Below, piece by piece: positions 9,608 through 21,677 of a stretch of DNA of 64,000 nucleotides. This DNA is from Hypholoma sublateritium FD-334 SS-4. Lineage: Eukaryota; Basidiomycota; Agaricomycetes; Agaricales; Strophariaceae. The stretch lies in contig KN817519.1 of the NCBI GenBank assembly GCA_000827495.1, forward strand, positions 636,462 to 700,461. Reading direction: 5' to 3'. The position numbers were made by a program, and so were the translations under genes. Each line of letters begins with the position of its first letter. Within the stretch, counting starts at the first letter, position 1. Below the pieces are notes generated by a model. That model worked only from the letters and a program-made list of their open reading frames with translations, searched no databases and was not told where the DNA came from.

Positions 9608-11422
9608 TTAGTCAGTTCTTCTCCTTTTGTCGGGAACATTCCGGTCTGGTGTTCGCGAGCGACGCCGCGACCTGAGACCATCATCATACTGCTTTGGTCT
9701 GCTCGGGTACTGTGATGTCGTCGGGTCATCCCTATCCTGGTATGGTCGATCCCGTTGTTCGCCATCTCTCCGTCGGTCGGTACGACGTGCATCGTCACCC
9801 CACTTCCTGTCATCACTTTGCCGCCAGTTTGTGTCGCTGCGGCCAGGGGCGTCATCCCCGTCCCTCCATGAGCCTTTGCCTTCCCGGTTTGCCGGATGTC
9901 GCTGATTCATCGTGAACGTGGCATTAGCGCCAGTGGGTCGACCGCTCTCGTTATTTTGTGGGCAATCTAGAAGGCAGAATAAATGGGATGCATAGAAATT
10001 ACGTCGAGCATGTTCTTACCCTTTTTCATATGAGGACCGCCGCACAAGAAACAGCCGCCTCCTTGCGTGCTGGTTCCACCGGTCTTAATTGAACCTGTCC
10101 CGCCGAACCCTCCCACCGCAGCAGTGGTATCTTGATCGAGCAAATGCGTATACTTTGTCCGACTCCGTTTGCCAAAGTTCTTCACTTGCATGACTTTGGG
10201 CAACATCGAAACATCCACAGTAGACTCTGTCGCCTCCGTAAAGTCGTGTCGCTTGAGGATTTCTTCGTCCTGGAAAAGAATGAGGTAGATTTACCCAGAG
10301 TAACATGAGGCGTACCTGGTGGAAAGCACCCTTGTGCCAGTATTTTTGCAGGAACTTTTGCTGGCCTTTTGGTTTCTCCTCCCTCAACTTTTGCGCCCGC
10401 TCCAGATCTTCTTTCATGCGCTGTTCTTCAGGCATGTTTCTCCTCCGTTCGACTTCTTCGCGCTCTTTCTCTCTTGCCACTTCATCTTCCTTTTCTTTCT
10501 TTATTCTGCCCAGTTCGCGCAGCCTCCAAGCTTCAAATTCTCCGCCAGGATCTATCCCGTCCGTATCGTCGACGTCAGGAATTTCTTCCTCTTTCTCCTC
10601 TAGATACATGCCAGATTATTAAATTATTGTTGCACCGGACAAGAAAATACGCACTTTCGGCCAATTCACGACGTATACTCTCTGCTACAAGGTCGTGACT
10701 TTGTTTCCGCCGCTCTTCTGCTTCCAGCTCTTTCTTTCTTATAGCTTCTTCAGTATCTTGTGCTATTTGCTCTTTCTCAGCAATTGTAACGCGAGCTCGT
10801 CTATGATATCAATAAACACAAGACTGCGATGAAGAAAGTCAAAGCTCACTTCGGTACAAATACTGGTCTAAATTCCACCTTTTCGTCCTCCGAGTCGGAT
10901 TCATATTCGCTAGACTGGAAAGTGTCATCAACCAAACGGAAAGGTAACGATGCAGCCGCACGCGCCTCTTCTTCCGACGCCTCTCCGGCGACCTTGGGCT
11001 TCACATTCTCCTCTTCCGACTCCTCTTCCGACTCTGCAAATAAACGAACATGAACACGATCCACAGAACAGTGGACGCCCAACGCACATACCCTCTTCCT
11101 CCTCCAGCGCAGTCCGTCCAGACTCGTCGCGCCCGGCGACGGTGACCTTTCCCTCCTTCGACACGCTGACGTCCTTTAGCGCGATGTTCATCGCCCGCGG
11201 GAGCGCCGCGCTCGGCGCCTGCCTCACAGGCAGATCTTCGTCCTCCTCGTCCGCGTAGTCGTCGCCCATCGGCACGTCGCCGGCCTCGCGGTCGGAGGGC
11301 ACCTCCTCCTCGGCCTCCGAGTCCGACTCATTCACGTCGGCGGCGCCTTTCGGCGCCTTGCCCTTCCAGTAGCGGATCGCGGGACGCGCGAGGCGCGGCG
11401 CTTCCTTCCTTGGTGCGGACAT
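9608..11422 (-). CDS. MFAP1-like splicing factor with C-terminal zinc knuckle
   Basis: Six exons: 11092-11422, 10850-11033, 10655-10800, 10316-10599, 10020-10269 and 9608-9966; 517 residues. The N-terminus ([14 protein letters not shown]) and acidic patches are followed by a long charged helix, then the MFAP1 signature: [62 protein letters not shown]1 is a component of the spliceosome B complex associated with the U4/U6.U5 tri-snRNP (family knowledge). After the family domain this protein has a Gly-rich linker, a CX2CX4HX4C knuckle ([13 protein letters not shown]) and an Arg/Asp/Ser-rich tail with many R-D and R-R pairs, both of which could contact RNA. An intron falls inside the knuckle. Nuclear location is inferred. 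Confidence 0.9.
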
Positions 11423-11718
11423 TGTTACTTAATCAGTAGTGAGAGAACTTAGATAGATGGTGAGTGAAGCAATGCGAAGGCAGGAGTGCTATAGGCTGTT
11501 ATAGTGCGAGAGGAGCTCTGGTTGAGCTCTGGAGGAATGCATTTGAAACTGGTGGCACCGCGGCTCGCATTAAGTCGCTTATGTAAGCCATGGATTGCCC
11601 GTTGGGGACTTTCGCTGAGCGCTCAACCTTTCAAAAATGCTTTGCTTCTAAGTAGTTATCGAGAAGTAAATCAACCCGGGCCATTGCGGATTATCACTGT
11701 TCATCCAGTAAGTTGTAA

Positions 11719-13880
11719 CTACGAATTCGAGCTGACAGGAGCGCTGGAATACTTGAATCGTCGCAGCAATGGCACATCCCCGGTAAACAGACCTGCCAAA
11801 ACAACGGAGACCACAAGCCTGAGTATTCCAGTGGAGAAGAGGCACAGCGCCATCCAGCCCCGTGCGAGATGGTCGTAGAGCTAGAATTATATTCAGTCAG
11901 CCGCAAGATAACCATGGCAGATATGATTCACCTGTCCTCCAATAATAGGGCCAACTTTAGGGCAACACATTCAGATCAGGGGGTGGATTATAGGTGCGCA
12001 AGAAACACAAATTACTCACGAGCGTTGCCTATCCCAAAGAAGAGGTTATAAGCGCCATATACATGCCCATCTAGGATCTGGTATCAGAAAACCATCCAGA
12101 CTGGTTGCTGGTTCATGACTCACATCCTACACCGTCCATCTGTCTTGAAACAGCAGCGAATTCGGTCGAGAGCGGCGATGTGATCGATGAATGAAAAAAT
12201 GCTACAAGTAAAATCAAAAACATCTTATCGCGTTATTCGGGGTGGCCTATACATACCTTGAATGACGAGCGCCGGTACGAACAGCGCGAGGCGTGTTTGG
12301 ATGATTATAACCACCCACCAAGGGATGACCAGCAGGATCCCAAACACTGTCGTCCATTCTGTGCCATACTTGCCGGTCAAATATCCGCTCAGCGGGGAAC
12401 CTGGTAGATTGACGGCGAGTTTGGTATACACTTGTCCTCGATGTTGGAATGTAAAACTCACAGATGAACGCCGCTACGGCTGTGCCAATAAATATAAGTC
12501 CGACGGTTGTGGAATCAAGACCCCAGACGTTTTGTAGGTGCACGGGGATAGATGGTTCTTCGCTGCTATAAGTCAAGCTGGAGTATATCGTTAGACTACG
12601 TGTAGCGAGCGGGCAAGAATCATTTTACCTATCAACAAAAACAAGGAAACAGGCAACCAACGTGCGTAGCGACTTCCCGAAAAGCACAATGACGTCGACC
12701 AAAGTGAGATGTATGTTTTGCGGTGGTAGAGTCGCTTCAGGATCAGGCGAGCTCAGAGCGACCGGTGAGGCGACAGTGCGGCACTGGATGAAATCTTCCT
12801 TGGCTGGAACATTTGCGTCACCTTTTTCCGTTTGCGCGTCGCCGACCTCGATGACGCCTATGGAATTTACGGAAAGTGGTGAAATAGTGATGTCTTCCTT
12901 GAGGGCCGCGGGGTCTATCCCCCAACGCATGGCGTCTTTCCTCTCTATGATAATTAACCGTCCTATAAGGTCAAGTACCGTCGCAGCGATGCTAAAGATG
13001 AATGGCCTTCTGTACCCAAAGCGGTCATACAGCGCGCCGCCTACGGCAGGTCCAATTACCTGCCTGTTATTATTATTTCATACTCATGAATAGTATGTAA
13101 AAAAGATTCTTACCCAACCGAAACACCGGACATAGCAAAGCCTATATGCACTGAAGCAAACCAAGGCTTCAGTTGTTAACTTTCAACCAATGGCGAAACA
13201 TATTACATGAAATGGTCGAAGGAGGTGCGGCGTCGCATCTGTTGCGCTCTTAGCCGTTTTCTCGCTCGTTTGAAAAATGCGTGCGTACAGAAGGGCCCGG
13301 CCAACGACCCACACCATTGATGAGCTCACCCCCTCCAGAACGCGGGCAATGCACATCACAGGATAGTTGGGCGCCTCCATTAGCATAATTTGCGAGCCGG
13401 TGAGAATAAGAAGGCCGATGATCAGGAAGTATTTCCTGTCATTGTAGCGTTCGGACAGCAGAGCTATAGGAACGGTAGCTGTTATAAAAGAATAAGCGCT
13501 CGTCGAAAAGGTCGTGGTTTAATATCATGCACATAGTACTAAGCCAGCAGACTAATCCGGAAACTATTTGAATTTTCTTTTCTACTATATAGAAAAAATA
13601 GAGGACCTACAAACGAGAACAGAAGCCATCCCGTGTGCGACGAGACGTCGGAATACCCGAGCCGTTCAAGCTGAAAGGGCATGACAGGGATAACAATCGA
13701 GTAGGCAATCAGGTCCACGGTAATTCCTGGGTTCAAAATCTGAGTGCCCAGTCCGATCTTTGGTCAAGCAGCTCGGGATGGCTTACCGAGGCCGATAACA
13801 AAGGTAATCATCCAAGCTGAGGACCGCCATTTCAGTCCAACTGGAGCCTTCTTTGCTGGTATACTGATAGGCGGTGACAT
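11719..13880 (-). CDS. MFS transporter 1 (12 exons)
   Basis: Exons 13787-13880, 13615-13726, 13289-13498, 13207-13238, 13114-13150, 12629-13063, 12462-12577, 12257-12400, 12124-12201, 12020-12070, 11932-11954 and 11719-11880; 497 residues, all phases close. Twelve hydrophobic segments are split by a long central loop rich in acidic and Ser residues. MFS loop motifs are present: LLSERYNDRKYF after helix 2 and GGALYDRFGYRRPF after helix 4-5. Helix 4 holds CIARVLEGVSSSMVWVVG. Looks like the DHA1/vesicular-amine-transporter-type proton antiporters of fungi; the substrate is unknown. A tandem paralog with the same exon plan follows at 15096-17272. Exon 11 is only 23 nt. Confidence 0.88.
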
Positions 13881-14088
13881 GGAGCAAATTCATAAATGAC
13901 CGCCACGGTGAGCGTGATAATTTATAGGCCCAGCTTTATGCCTTAACCGTGAGATGCCTGCCTGGATGAACTTCTCTTACTCCTTACTCAGGGATAGGAG
14001 AGCCATTTCTGTGCCGCCTACTCGCCGATTTAATGAACAAGAAGTTGTGCATGCTTTGAAAAAAAAGGAATACAACTTACATTTTCAA

Positions 14089-14250
14089 GTATCGGCCATC
14101 ATCGTCTGAAGGAAAAGTTGATTTTCCTTCTCTTGCAGCTCAACCCTTCGAGAGATGCGCTGGACGCAACTCTGCACGTTTGCCGAGAAGTGGCAGTCGA
14201 GGACTTCGTGGACACCTTTACGTCGTTCTTGCGCCACATTTGAGGCAGCG
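14089..14250 (-). pseudogene. Degenerate fragment of the ROK1-like helicase gene
   Basis: On the minus strand this stretch closely follows the helicase exon at 19943-20386 from its 3' splice junction: the same splice-side TTACATTTTCA, the same order of blocks encoding the conserved motif VI region (YVHRIGRTGRAGREGK in the intact gene), but with substitutions and indels that break the frame. About 150 bp are alignable, interrupted at both ends. It sits between the tandem MFS genes, 5.7 kb from its source. Confidence 0.75.
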
Positions 14251-15095
14251 CCGCGTAGGTGGTAGTGGTGATGGAGGGTGGAGGCCGAGACTCATCATGC
14301 CGCGAGCCTCGTGGTACTTCTGCGCGCCTAGAGTGGCCGCCTCGTGAACCTGCTGGCGCCCCACTGCTTCCCTGGGGCGCTTCGCCTGCGAGGAGTATGT
14401 CGTCGTGCGCGTGGTGCACGCCGCGCAGGTTTAGATCGGGCTCGTCGCTGTCCGGTGAGGCGTCGGACAGCGTTCCGCGCGGCATGCCCTACGCGGGCTG
14501 GAGGCTGCGGGACACCTCGACGAGGCTCAGCGCGAGGGGCGCCTGCTACATGGTGCGCTGCGTGGGTCCATCATCGGGGGTACTGGCGGTGGCGTCGCTG
14601 GTGGGCGCGTGTGGCGCGGGCCTTGTGGGCGGCGTGGTGGCTTCGGACGCTGCGTCGCGAGGTTGCTGTGTCTCGCACTCGCTCATGTGTATATTGTTGT
14701 GGGAGGCGGGTATATGCGGTTGGGTGGTGGGCTCGTCCGTGATTGCGTAGGTTGTGGTCGAGAGCTCGAAGCTTTTGTCCCTCTTAACGAAAGCGTGATG
14801 CCATAAATAGAACTAAGATTATTCCAGTGGCTTTCGCGCTGATCTCGAGACTCGATCTCCCCGCTTAGACGTATAATTTTTGGTGGGTCTGACAGTGTCT
14901 GAATCCCCCGAGTGAACTATTTGAGGAAAAAATATTCAACGCACAATTTGCTGAGACAACCACATCAGAGAAAGTGAGTCAAAATTACGACCTTCAGATG
15001 GGCTTTATCGATATTTTGCAGGAGGACTTAAATCAGCCATAGCGGTTTATCACCGTTTATCTATTGAGCGGTATTGTGGTGTAAATATATTCTAA
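14251..15095. other. Spacer between the MFS paralogs
   Basis: GC-rich to about 14780 with overlapping long open frames on both strands, as expected from composition alone; no family blocks or introns. The remainder is AT-richer with no feature. Confidence 0.45.
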
Positions 15096-17272
15096 TTACG
15101 AATCCGAGCTCACAGGAGCGCTGGAATACTTAAATCGCCACAGCAATGGCGCATTCCCGGTAAAGAGGCCTGCTAAAATAGCGGAGACCACAAGCATCCC
15201 AGTTGAAAAAAGACATAGCGCCATCCAGCCCCGTGCGAGATGGTCGTAGAGCTTGATATATATATTCAACCAGCCGGATTATGCCCACTGTAGATATGAC
15301 TCACTTGTCCTCCAATTACGGGGCCAACTTCAGCGCAACACATGATGCGGGTCAGCGTGGGTTAGAGCTGGTTCATGGAAAATAAAATACTTACGAGACG
15401 ACCCTATCCCAAAGACGAAATTCAGAGCGCCATAGACATGCCCATCTACGGTCTGGCATCAGAACAGCACCCAGACTGCTTAAGAGTATGCGACTCACAT
15501 CCCACGCCGTCCATCTGCCTCGAAACATCTGCCAATTCAGCCGAGAGTGGCGACAGAACCGACGAAGTGAAAAATGCTATAAATAAAATTAGGACTATCT
15601 TGTTGTGTTATTCAGGGTAGGGGAGACATTACCTTGAATGGCGAACGCCGATATGAAGAGCGCGAGGCGTGTTTGGATGATAATAACCACCCACCATGGG
15701 ATGGCGAGTAAGATGCCAAACACCGTCGTCCATTCTGCGCCATATTTGTCGGTCAGGTAACCACTCAGCGGCGAGGCTGGTCAACCGGCCAGGTATTTAA
15801 TGCACAATCCTCCGACATCTTTGAATGTAAAACTCACAAAAGAGCGCCGGGACAGCTGTTCCGATGAATATAAGTCCGACGGTTTTCGAATCAAGGCCCC
15901 AAACATGTTGAAGGTGCACTGGGATAGATGGTTCTTGACTGCTGTAAACTAGGCTACGGATAATCATGAGATTGCGACGAGCGGGGTTGAAGTGTTTTAC
16001 CCATAGACAAAGATAAGGAAACAGGCAACCAGCGTACGCGGCGATTTTCCAAATAGCACCATCACGTCGACCAAAGTGAGATGCCTTTTTCGCGTTGGTT
16101 GAGCCGCTTCAGGATCAGGCGAACTCGAGGTGACTTGTGAAGAAACAGTATGTGATTGGGACACTTCTTCCTTGGTCGGAACATTTGCATCACTTTTTTC
16201 AGTTGGCGCGACCTCGGCGACGCCTTCGTTGGCATTTCCGGCAGGTGTAGCATTGGCATTGGCATTGGCGTCTTCCTTGATAGCTGCGGGATCTATCCCC
16301 CAGCGGATGGCGTCTTTCCGCTCTATGATAACTAGTCGGCCTATAAGATCAAGCACCGTCGCGCCGATGCCAAAGACGAACGGCCCTCTGTATCCAAAGC
16401 GGTCATACAACGCTCCGCCAACAGCAGGTCCAATTACGAGCCTATTTATAGCATTTGAGGGCTAATGAACCGTACTTAGAAATAGAAAACCTCTTACCCG
16501 ACCGACAGACCAGACATGGCAAAACCTATATGCACTGAAGAAAATGAACATTCAGTCGGTGGTTTCAACAAGCAACGAAGAATATTACATGCAACAGTCG
16601 AAGGCGGCGCGGTGTCACATCTATAATCCGCTCAGCGATTTTCCGGCTCGCAAGAAAGAGGGTGCGTACAGAAGAGCCAGGCCAACGACCCAAACCATTG
16701 ACGAGCCCACCCCCTGCAGAATGCGAGCGATGCACATCACAGGATAGTTTGGCGCCTCCATTAGCATAATTTGCGAGCCAGTGAGAATAACAAGGCCGAG
16801 GACCAGGGGCTGTTGCCTGGAATTGTAGCGCTCAGACAGCAGAGCTATAGGAATTGTAGCTGTTACACAAAGAATAAGCGCTCGTCGAAAAGCTTAAAAA
16901 GTTTTAAGTTTAATATAACGCACACAGAACTAAGCCAGCGGACTAAGCCGGAAACTTCGGTCTGAATATGTCTTTCCGCCCCATAAATAAGAAAGACCTA
17001 CGAACGAGAAAAGAAGCCATCCTGTGAGTGAGGAGACGTCTGTATACCCAAGCCGTTCAAGCTGAAAGGGCATGACAGGGATAATAATCGAGTAGACGGT
17101 CAAGTCCACCGCGATTCCTATGTTCAAAATCTAAACGCGACGATCTTGGCAGGGTGATCAATATGGTAAACGGCGTACCGAGGCCGATAACAAAAGTAAT
17201 CATCCATACTGAGGACCGCCATTTCAGTCCAACAGGCGCCTTCTGCGCTGATAGACTCCCGGGCGGTGACAT
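15096..17272 (-). CDS. MFS transporter 2, tandem paralog with +1 frameshift
   Basis: Same exon plan and intron positions as MFS transporter 1 and high identity throughout (EPSIPVHLQ, VGLIFIGTAV, DHLARGWMALCLFSTG). The central loop is enlarged by an Asn-Ala repeat from a hexamer run (16245-16264). The start ATG (17272) is the position conserved with MFS1. In exon 3, where MFS1 codes AYSFITATVPIALL, this copy has one extra base between about 16861 and 16873, shifting the frame into a stop. Either it is a young pseudogene, a sequence error, or splicing is altered: a donor at GTAG|GTCTTT joined to AACAG|CTACAATT would restore the frame while losing part of the helix. Divergent from CCA1 by 146 bp. 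Confidence 0.75.
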
Positions 17273-17418
17273 GGGGTGATGGCAAATGCAGAAATGACTC
17301 GGAAGAATCGTGATAATTGGCCCTGAGACGCCTTCCAAATGGACTTGCTCCGCGGCCCGTTCGCCGACTGGCATTGACTCAGTGGCCCATTTCTCTGCCG
17401 CTACCTTCTCGCCGTTGA

Positions 17419-19530
17419 ATGATCAAGCTGCGCACGTTCTCTCATCCGCTCTTTCAACATTTCAGTATCTACTCTAGAAGGTCCTTCGCAGGCAACTCCT
17501 CTCACCGAATGGCTATGCGGCCCACAATGCGGCCCATCGCAGTCCCAGATAAACTAGAAATCCACCTCACGGACGTCGAAAGTTCGATCTGCGATCTGCT
17601 GAACGACTGCAGCAATGACCTACTGGAACAAAGGGGGATAATTGTTACATGCAGAATCGCAGGCGGCTGGGTGCGCGACAAGGTACGCGCGATGATCGTT
17701 CTGAGCCGTACAACGACTGACGCGCCGCTCACAGCTGCTGGGCTCGCAGAGCAATGACATCGATGTCGCGCTCAGCAGTATGATGGGCTTGACTTACGCT
17801 GAGTACCTCACGGAATTCGCGCGCTCCAAAGGCGTCGAGACTGGCACGATAGCCAAGATCGAGGTGAACCCCGACCAGTCGAAGCATCTCGAGACTGCTA
17901 CGTTCAAGATATACGGCCTGGATTTAGATCTTGTAAATCTGCGCAGCGAGGAGTATGCCGACGACAGCCGCATACCGACCGAAGTAGTAAGTAACATCGA
18001 GGTACTCCCTTGCTCGCCGATCCCTTGACCTATATAGACATTCGGGACACCTGTGGAAGATGCACTGAGACGGGATATCACAATAAACGCGCTGTTCTAC
18101 AACGTCCACACCCGAGAAGTCGAAGATCATACCGAAATGGTGAGCAAGAGAGGCGCATATATGCGTAGTCCTCCATTGATGTAGTTGTAGGGCTTGGATG
18201 ATTTGCGGCACGGCATCATTCGCACTCCCAGCCCCCCCAAAGAGACTTTCCAAGATGACCCTCTACGTGTCTTGCGTTGTGTTCGATTTGCTAGCCGGTT
18301 TGGATTTGACCTTGTCCAAGAGGTTAAGGACGCCGCACGGGACCTATATATACAGGTCTGCCCTTAATTTGTTATCTGGCGTGATGTAGCTGAGTATAAT
18401 GCGTCAACCAGGAGGCGCTCGTTCTAAAAGTCGCGCGCGAAAGGGTTGGAGATGAAGTTGGAAAGATGCTCAAAGGTGAGTTATTCTTTTATGTGTATAT
18501 TTTGTGTATCTTAGTAGAATCCCAGGGCCAAATCCACTTCGTGCTGTTCAACTAATCCATGAGCTTCATTTATACCAGTCAATATTCAACGTGATACCCC
18601 AAAACGCGAAGTCAGCCTTGCTACCTGAATTGCACGCCACATCTAAGCCCGCCTCACTATCTGCATCATCTATACTCGACACTCTTGCCTCTTTCCAGGC
18701 ACCGCACCTGTTAGCCCCCCACCCTCTACTTTTATCCTTAATAGCAGATGATAACGCAACAAAAGCACGACTGTATCTTGCTTCGCTCTGCTTGCCATAT
18801 TTCGGAGCTTTTTACCAGGACGCGAAGAAGAAAACCCACCCTGTTGTGACCTCAGTCATCCGCGATTCGCTAAAATTCGGAGTCCAGAACCACTACCTTG
18901 ATGGTGTCCCTACCTTATTTTCCTCCCTCCCCCTTCTCAAATCGGCTATGAGCGAGCACAAAACGGCTCCTCTAGACCGAATAAAGCTTGGTCTTCTGCT
19001 TCGCAACAAACTTGTTCATAACCTAGTCACTGGAAATCATTGGACCACTTCCTTGTTATTCTCCCTGGTGACGGATCTCGTACCACACTATGATACCTCG
19101 GACGACAAATTCAATAGTGAGTTTGAGAAGCATCCATTGGCTTTGAATACTCATAGCTTGAACAAGTGGATGCTGCATCTGAGATTGTGGCTTCGTATAA
19201 TGCTTTCGTCAACGCAATCACCGATTTCGAGTTACAGGACCAGGTGGACTCTAAGCCGCTACTCAACGTACGCCTTCAATGTGCTTATTTTGGAGAACGG
19301 AGTGACCAAAATTAATTAATTAGGGCCATGAAATCGGGAAAGCTTTCGGGGTTACTAAGGTAGGGCCCTGGGTCGGAAAAGCTTTGGAGGACGTCGTGGT
19401 TTGGCAATTGGGACACCCACATGGCTCCAAAGAGGAATGCACGGAATGGCTCAAATCACGAGGATCATCTCGATACATTACCGAGGATACCCTACAATCA
19501 AAACCTGCAAAACGCATCCGGACAAAATGA
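17419..19530 (+). CDS. CCA1: tRNA nucleotidyltransferase (CCA-adding enzyme)
   Basis: Eight exons: 17419-17682, 17735-17986, 18038-18139, 18191-18355, 18412-18475, 18526-19116, 19167-19267 and 19324-19530; 581 residues. Class II catalytic core: AGGWVRDKLLGSQSNDIDVAL with the metal-binding D-x-D, then RRDITINALFYN, FQDDPLRVLRCVRFASRFGF and the PNPLRAVQLIHEL helix region. It adds or repairs the 3' CCA of tRNAs. The N-terminus (IKLRTFSHPLFQHF...RRSFAGN) is basic, Ser-rich and lacks acids, as in a mitochondrial presequence; Met codons at residues 31 and 33 could start a cytosolic form, as yeast CCA1 does with multiple starts (family knowledge). The intron before the third-last segment must use AACAAG|TGG as acceptor to avoid a stop. 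Convergent with the helicase, 73 bp. Confidence 0.93.
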
Positions 19531-19603
19531 GGCACAAGTGGTCGTCAAATCCATAATTCGATGTGACTCCATGCTGTACTATATTCAACCTTAATCCGTT
19601 CAA

Positions 19604-21677
19604 CTACGATTCCGAGGCCTTTGGAGTAATGGCCTCGCCTTCCTTGCGTTTGCGCCGCTTGGAACCCATGACCATATCCCTAGGAACAGTCAGCCAAGTG
19701 CAGGAACGATGTGAGGAGGACATACCTTTTCTTGATAGCATCGCGTCGGCCGATACTTCGCGCGGGGTTGACTGCATCTGGCCTTTTAACCTTGCCCATT
19801 TGTCTCCGCTTCATCTTTGAGGGTTTGGGCAATTTTACGATCCAATCAGGGACACTGAAACCAGATTGCAGAATGACGTTGGCAATCCTGATAGATAAAA
19901 TTAGCGCCTTAAGAAAAGTGAAGGCTTGGCAAGCTGACTTACATTTTCAGGTATGGGCCATCGTCGTCTGTGAAAAACGTCACTGCTTTTCCTTCTCTTC
20001 CCGCTCGACCCGTTCGACCGATGCGATGGACGTAACTCTGCACATTTGTCGGGAAGTCATAGTTGATGACTTCGCGGACACCTTTGAAGTCCATGCCTCG
20101 CGCCATGACTTCCGTCGTGATCATGACCCAGCTCTCGCCCCGTCGCATCCGGCTCACGGCATCCTCGCGTTCTTTCTGCGTCAGTCCAGCGTGTAGACAG
20201 TCGACGTTGGGGATTCCATTCAGAACAAGTTCTTCGGCCAGAGACGTAGCCCGAGTTTGGGTTGAAGTGAAGATNAGGACCGGGGGGTTATAGGGTTGGG
20301 CGAAGTACGATAGTAAACTGGGGAGTTTGGAGTGATCGTCGGCAACGTATGTCAGCGATTGGGATATTAGTGGAAGTGGGGTATCTCTAAATCGTAGCGG
20401 TGATTATTGGGTATGATAAAACATAATCCAGGAAAACTNACTTGAGACCGACGACAATTCGAATCGGATTGTTCACCATCTCCATTGCCATCTTCTCAGC
20501 TCCGGAAGGTAAAGTGGCGCTGAAAAGGGCTTTTTGGATGTGAGAATTTGAGCATGCGCCAACGATTTCTTGGATCTGGTCCATGAATTCCGCGTCTAAC
20601 ATGCGATCTGCTTCATCAAGAACCAGATGGCGAACACTGAAAAAGATAAGACGTGGCTCTACGAAAGCGGTCGAACAAACACGCTTACTTGGTTAATTCC
20701 AAGTTTCCTTCCTGTAAGGAAGAAACCAGACGGAGTGGTGTACTAATGATGATATCTGCGAAGAAACAGCATTTAGGGCACGTCTAGATGCATTTATTGG
20801 AAAATATACATACCCACTTTATCTCGCGCCGCTTTTTGAGACAATGCGTTGGCTGTCGCCTTACTGAATAGCACAATCTTCCATTTGCGTCCTTGAGCGA
20901 GCTTCAAGCACTCGTTGTGGATCTGATGCGCTAGTTCACGGGTAGGGACGACAACAACTGCTCTGACACCGCCAGGTGAGTCGGACATTGCTGCGGGGGC
21001 ACCAAGTCTGGCGAATATCGGCAGCAAGTATGCCAGTGTTTTACCTGTTCCAGTAGGTGATATCGCTACCAGGTCGCGATTCTAAGGGAGACAAGAAATT
21101 AGTAGTAACACGGAGGTTTGGGCTGCATACATACCTGAAGCAAGATCGGAATACAAGCCGCCTGGATGCTTGTAGGTTCCATATATTCACTCGAAACAAG
21201 ATTGGGAAATATGTGGTTGGGGATATTATATTTTTCCTGGTCCTTGAGGGCGTCAAAAGATTCGATCGGCGGCGGCACATTCGACCCCTTCGCCGACAAC
21301 CTGTGTCCAACGACCTGCTTCTTTTCTGTAGTGACCGCGGACTGTTCCAACTCCTCGTCTTCCTCATCGTCAGTATGTTCCGTTTTCCTCTTCTTGACTT
21401 TAGGCGATTCTGGGCCAGTTTGTTTCCGTTTCCCCTTTACTTGGGTATTTTGAGCGTATTTGAAGAAATCAAGTTCTGCAGGCAATTCTGGGGTCACAGG
21501 TTTCGCAACAGATGGCGTCTCCTTCTTATTGGCTTTGCCTTTCTAATAGGTGAATGTTTAAACTAGGTTCACAATAACTATATTCGCCAAGCTCACATTA
21601 AAAAGCAAACTCTCCGGTGTCGATTTGCTGAATGCGACGCCCCCGCGAGACAGCAAATGGAATGCTTCGTTAGACAT
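19604..21677 (-). CDS. ROK1: ATP-dependent RNA helicase, Rok1/DDX52 type
   Basis: Eight exons: 21597-21677, 21135-21542, 20814-21081, 20689-20755, 20442-20636, 19943-20386, 19726-19887 and 19604-19679; 566 residues. DEAD-box motifs in order: Q-motif region EPTSIQAACIP, Walker A SPTGTGKT, PTRELAHQ, DEAD in LVLDEADRMLD, SAT, TTEVMARGMDF and HRIGRTGRAGREGKA. The N-terminal PPPIESFDAL and DQEKYNIPNHI blocks point to the Rok1/DDX52 branch, which acts in 18S rRNA maturation in the nucleolus (family knowledge). The C-terminus is Lys/Arg-rich. Two bases are unresolved: N at 20275 falls in the third position of a CTN leucine codon (silent) and N at 20439 in the third intron base of a donor. Confidence 0.92.

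Noticed and set aside
14259..14750. Long overlapping plus-strand frames of 130-163 codons
   Set aside because: GC-rich stretch gives open frames on all strands; no family blocks, no splice support.
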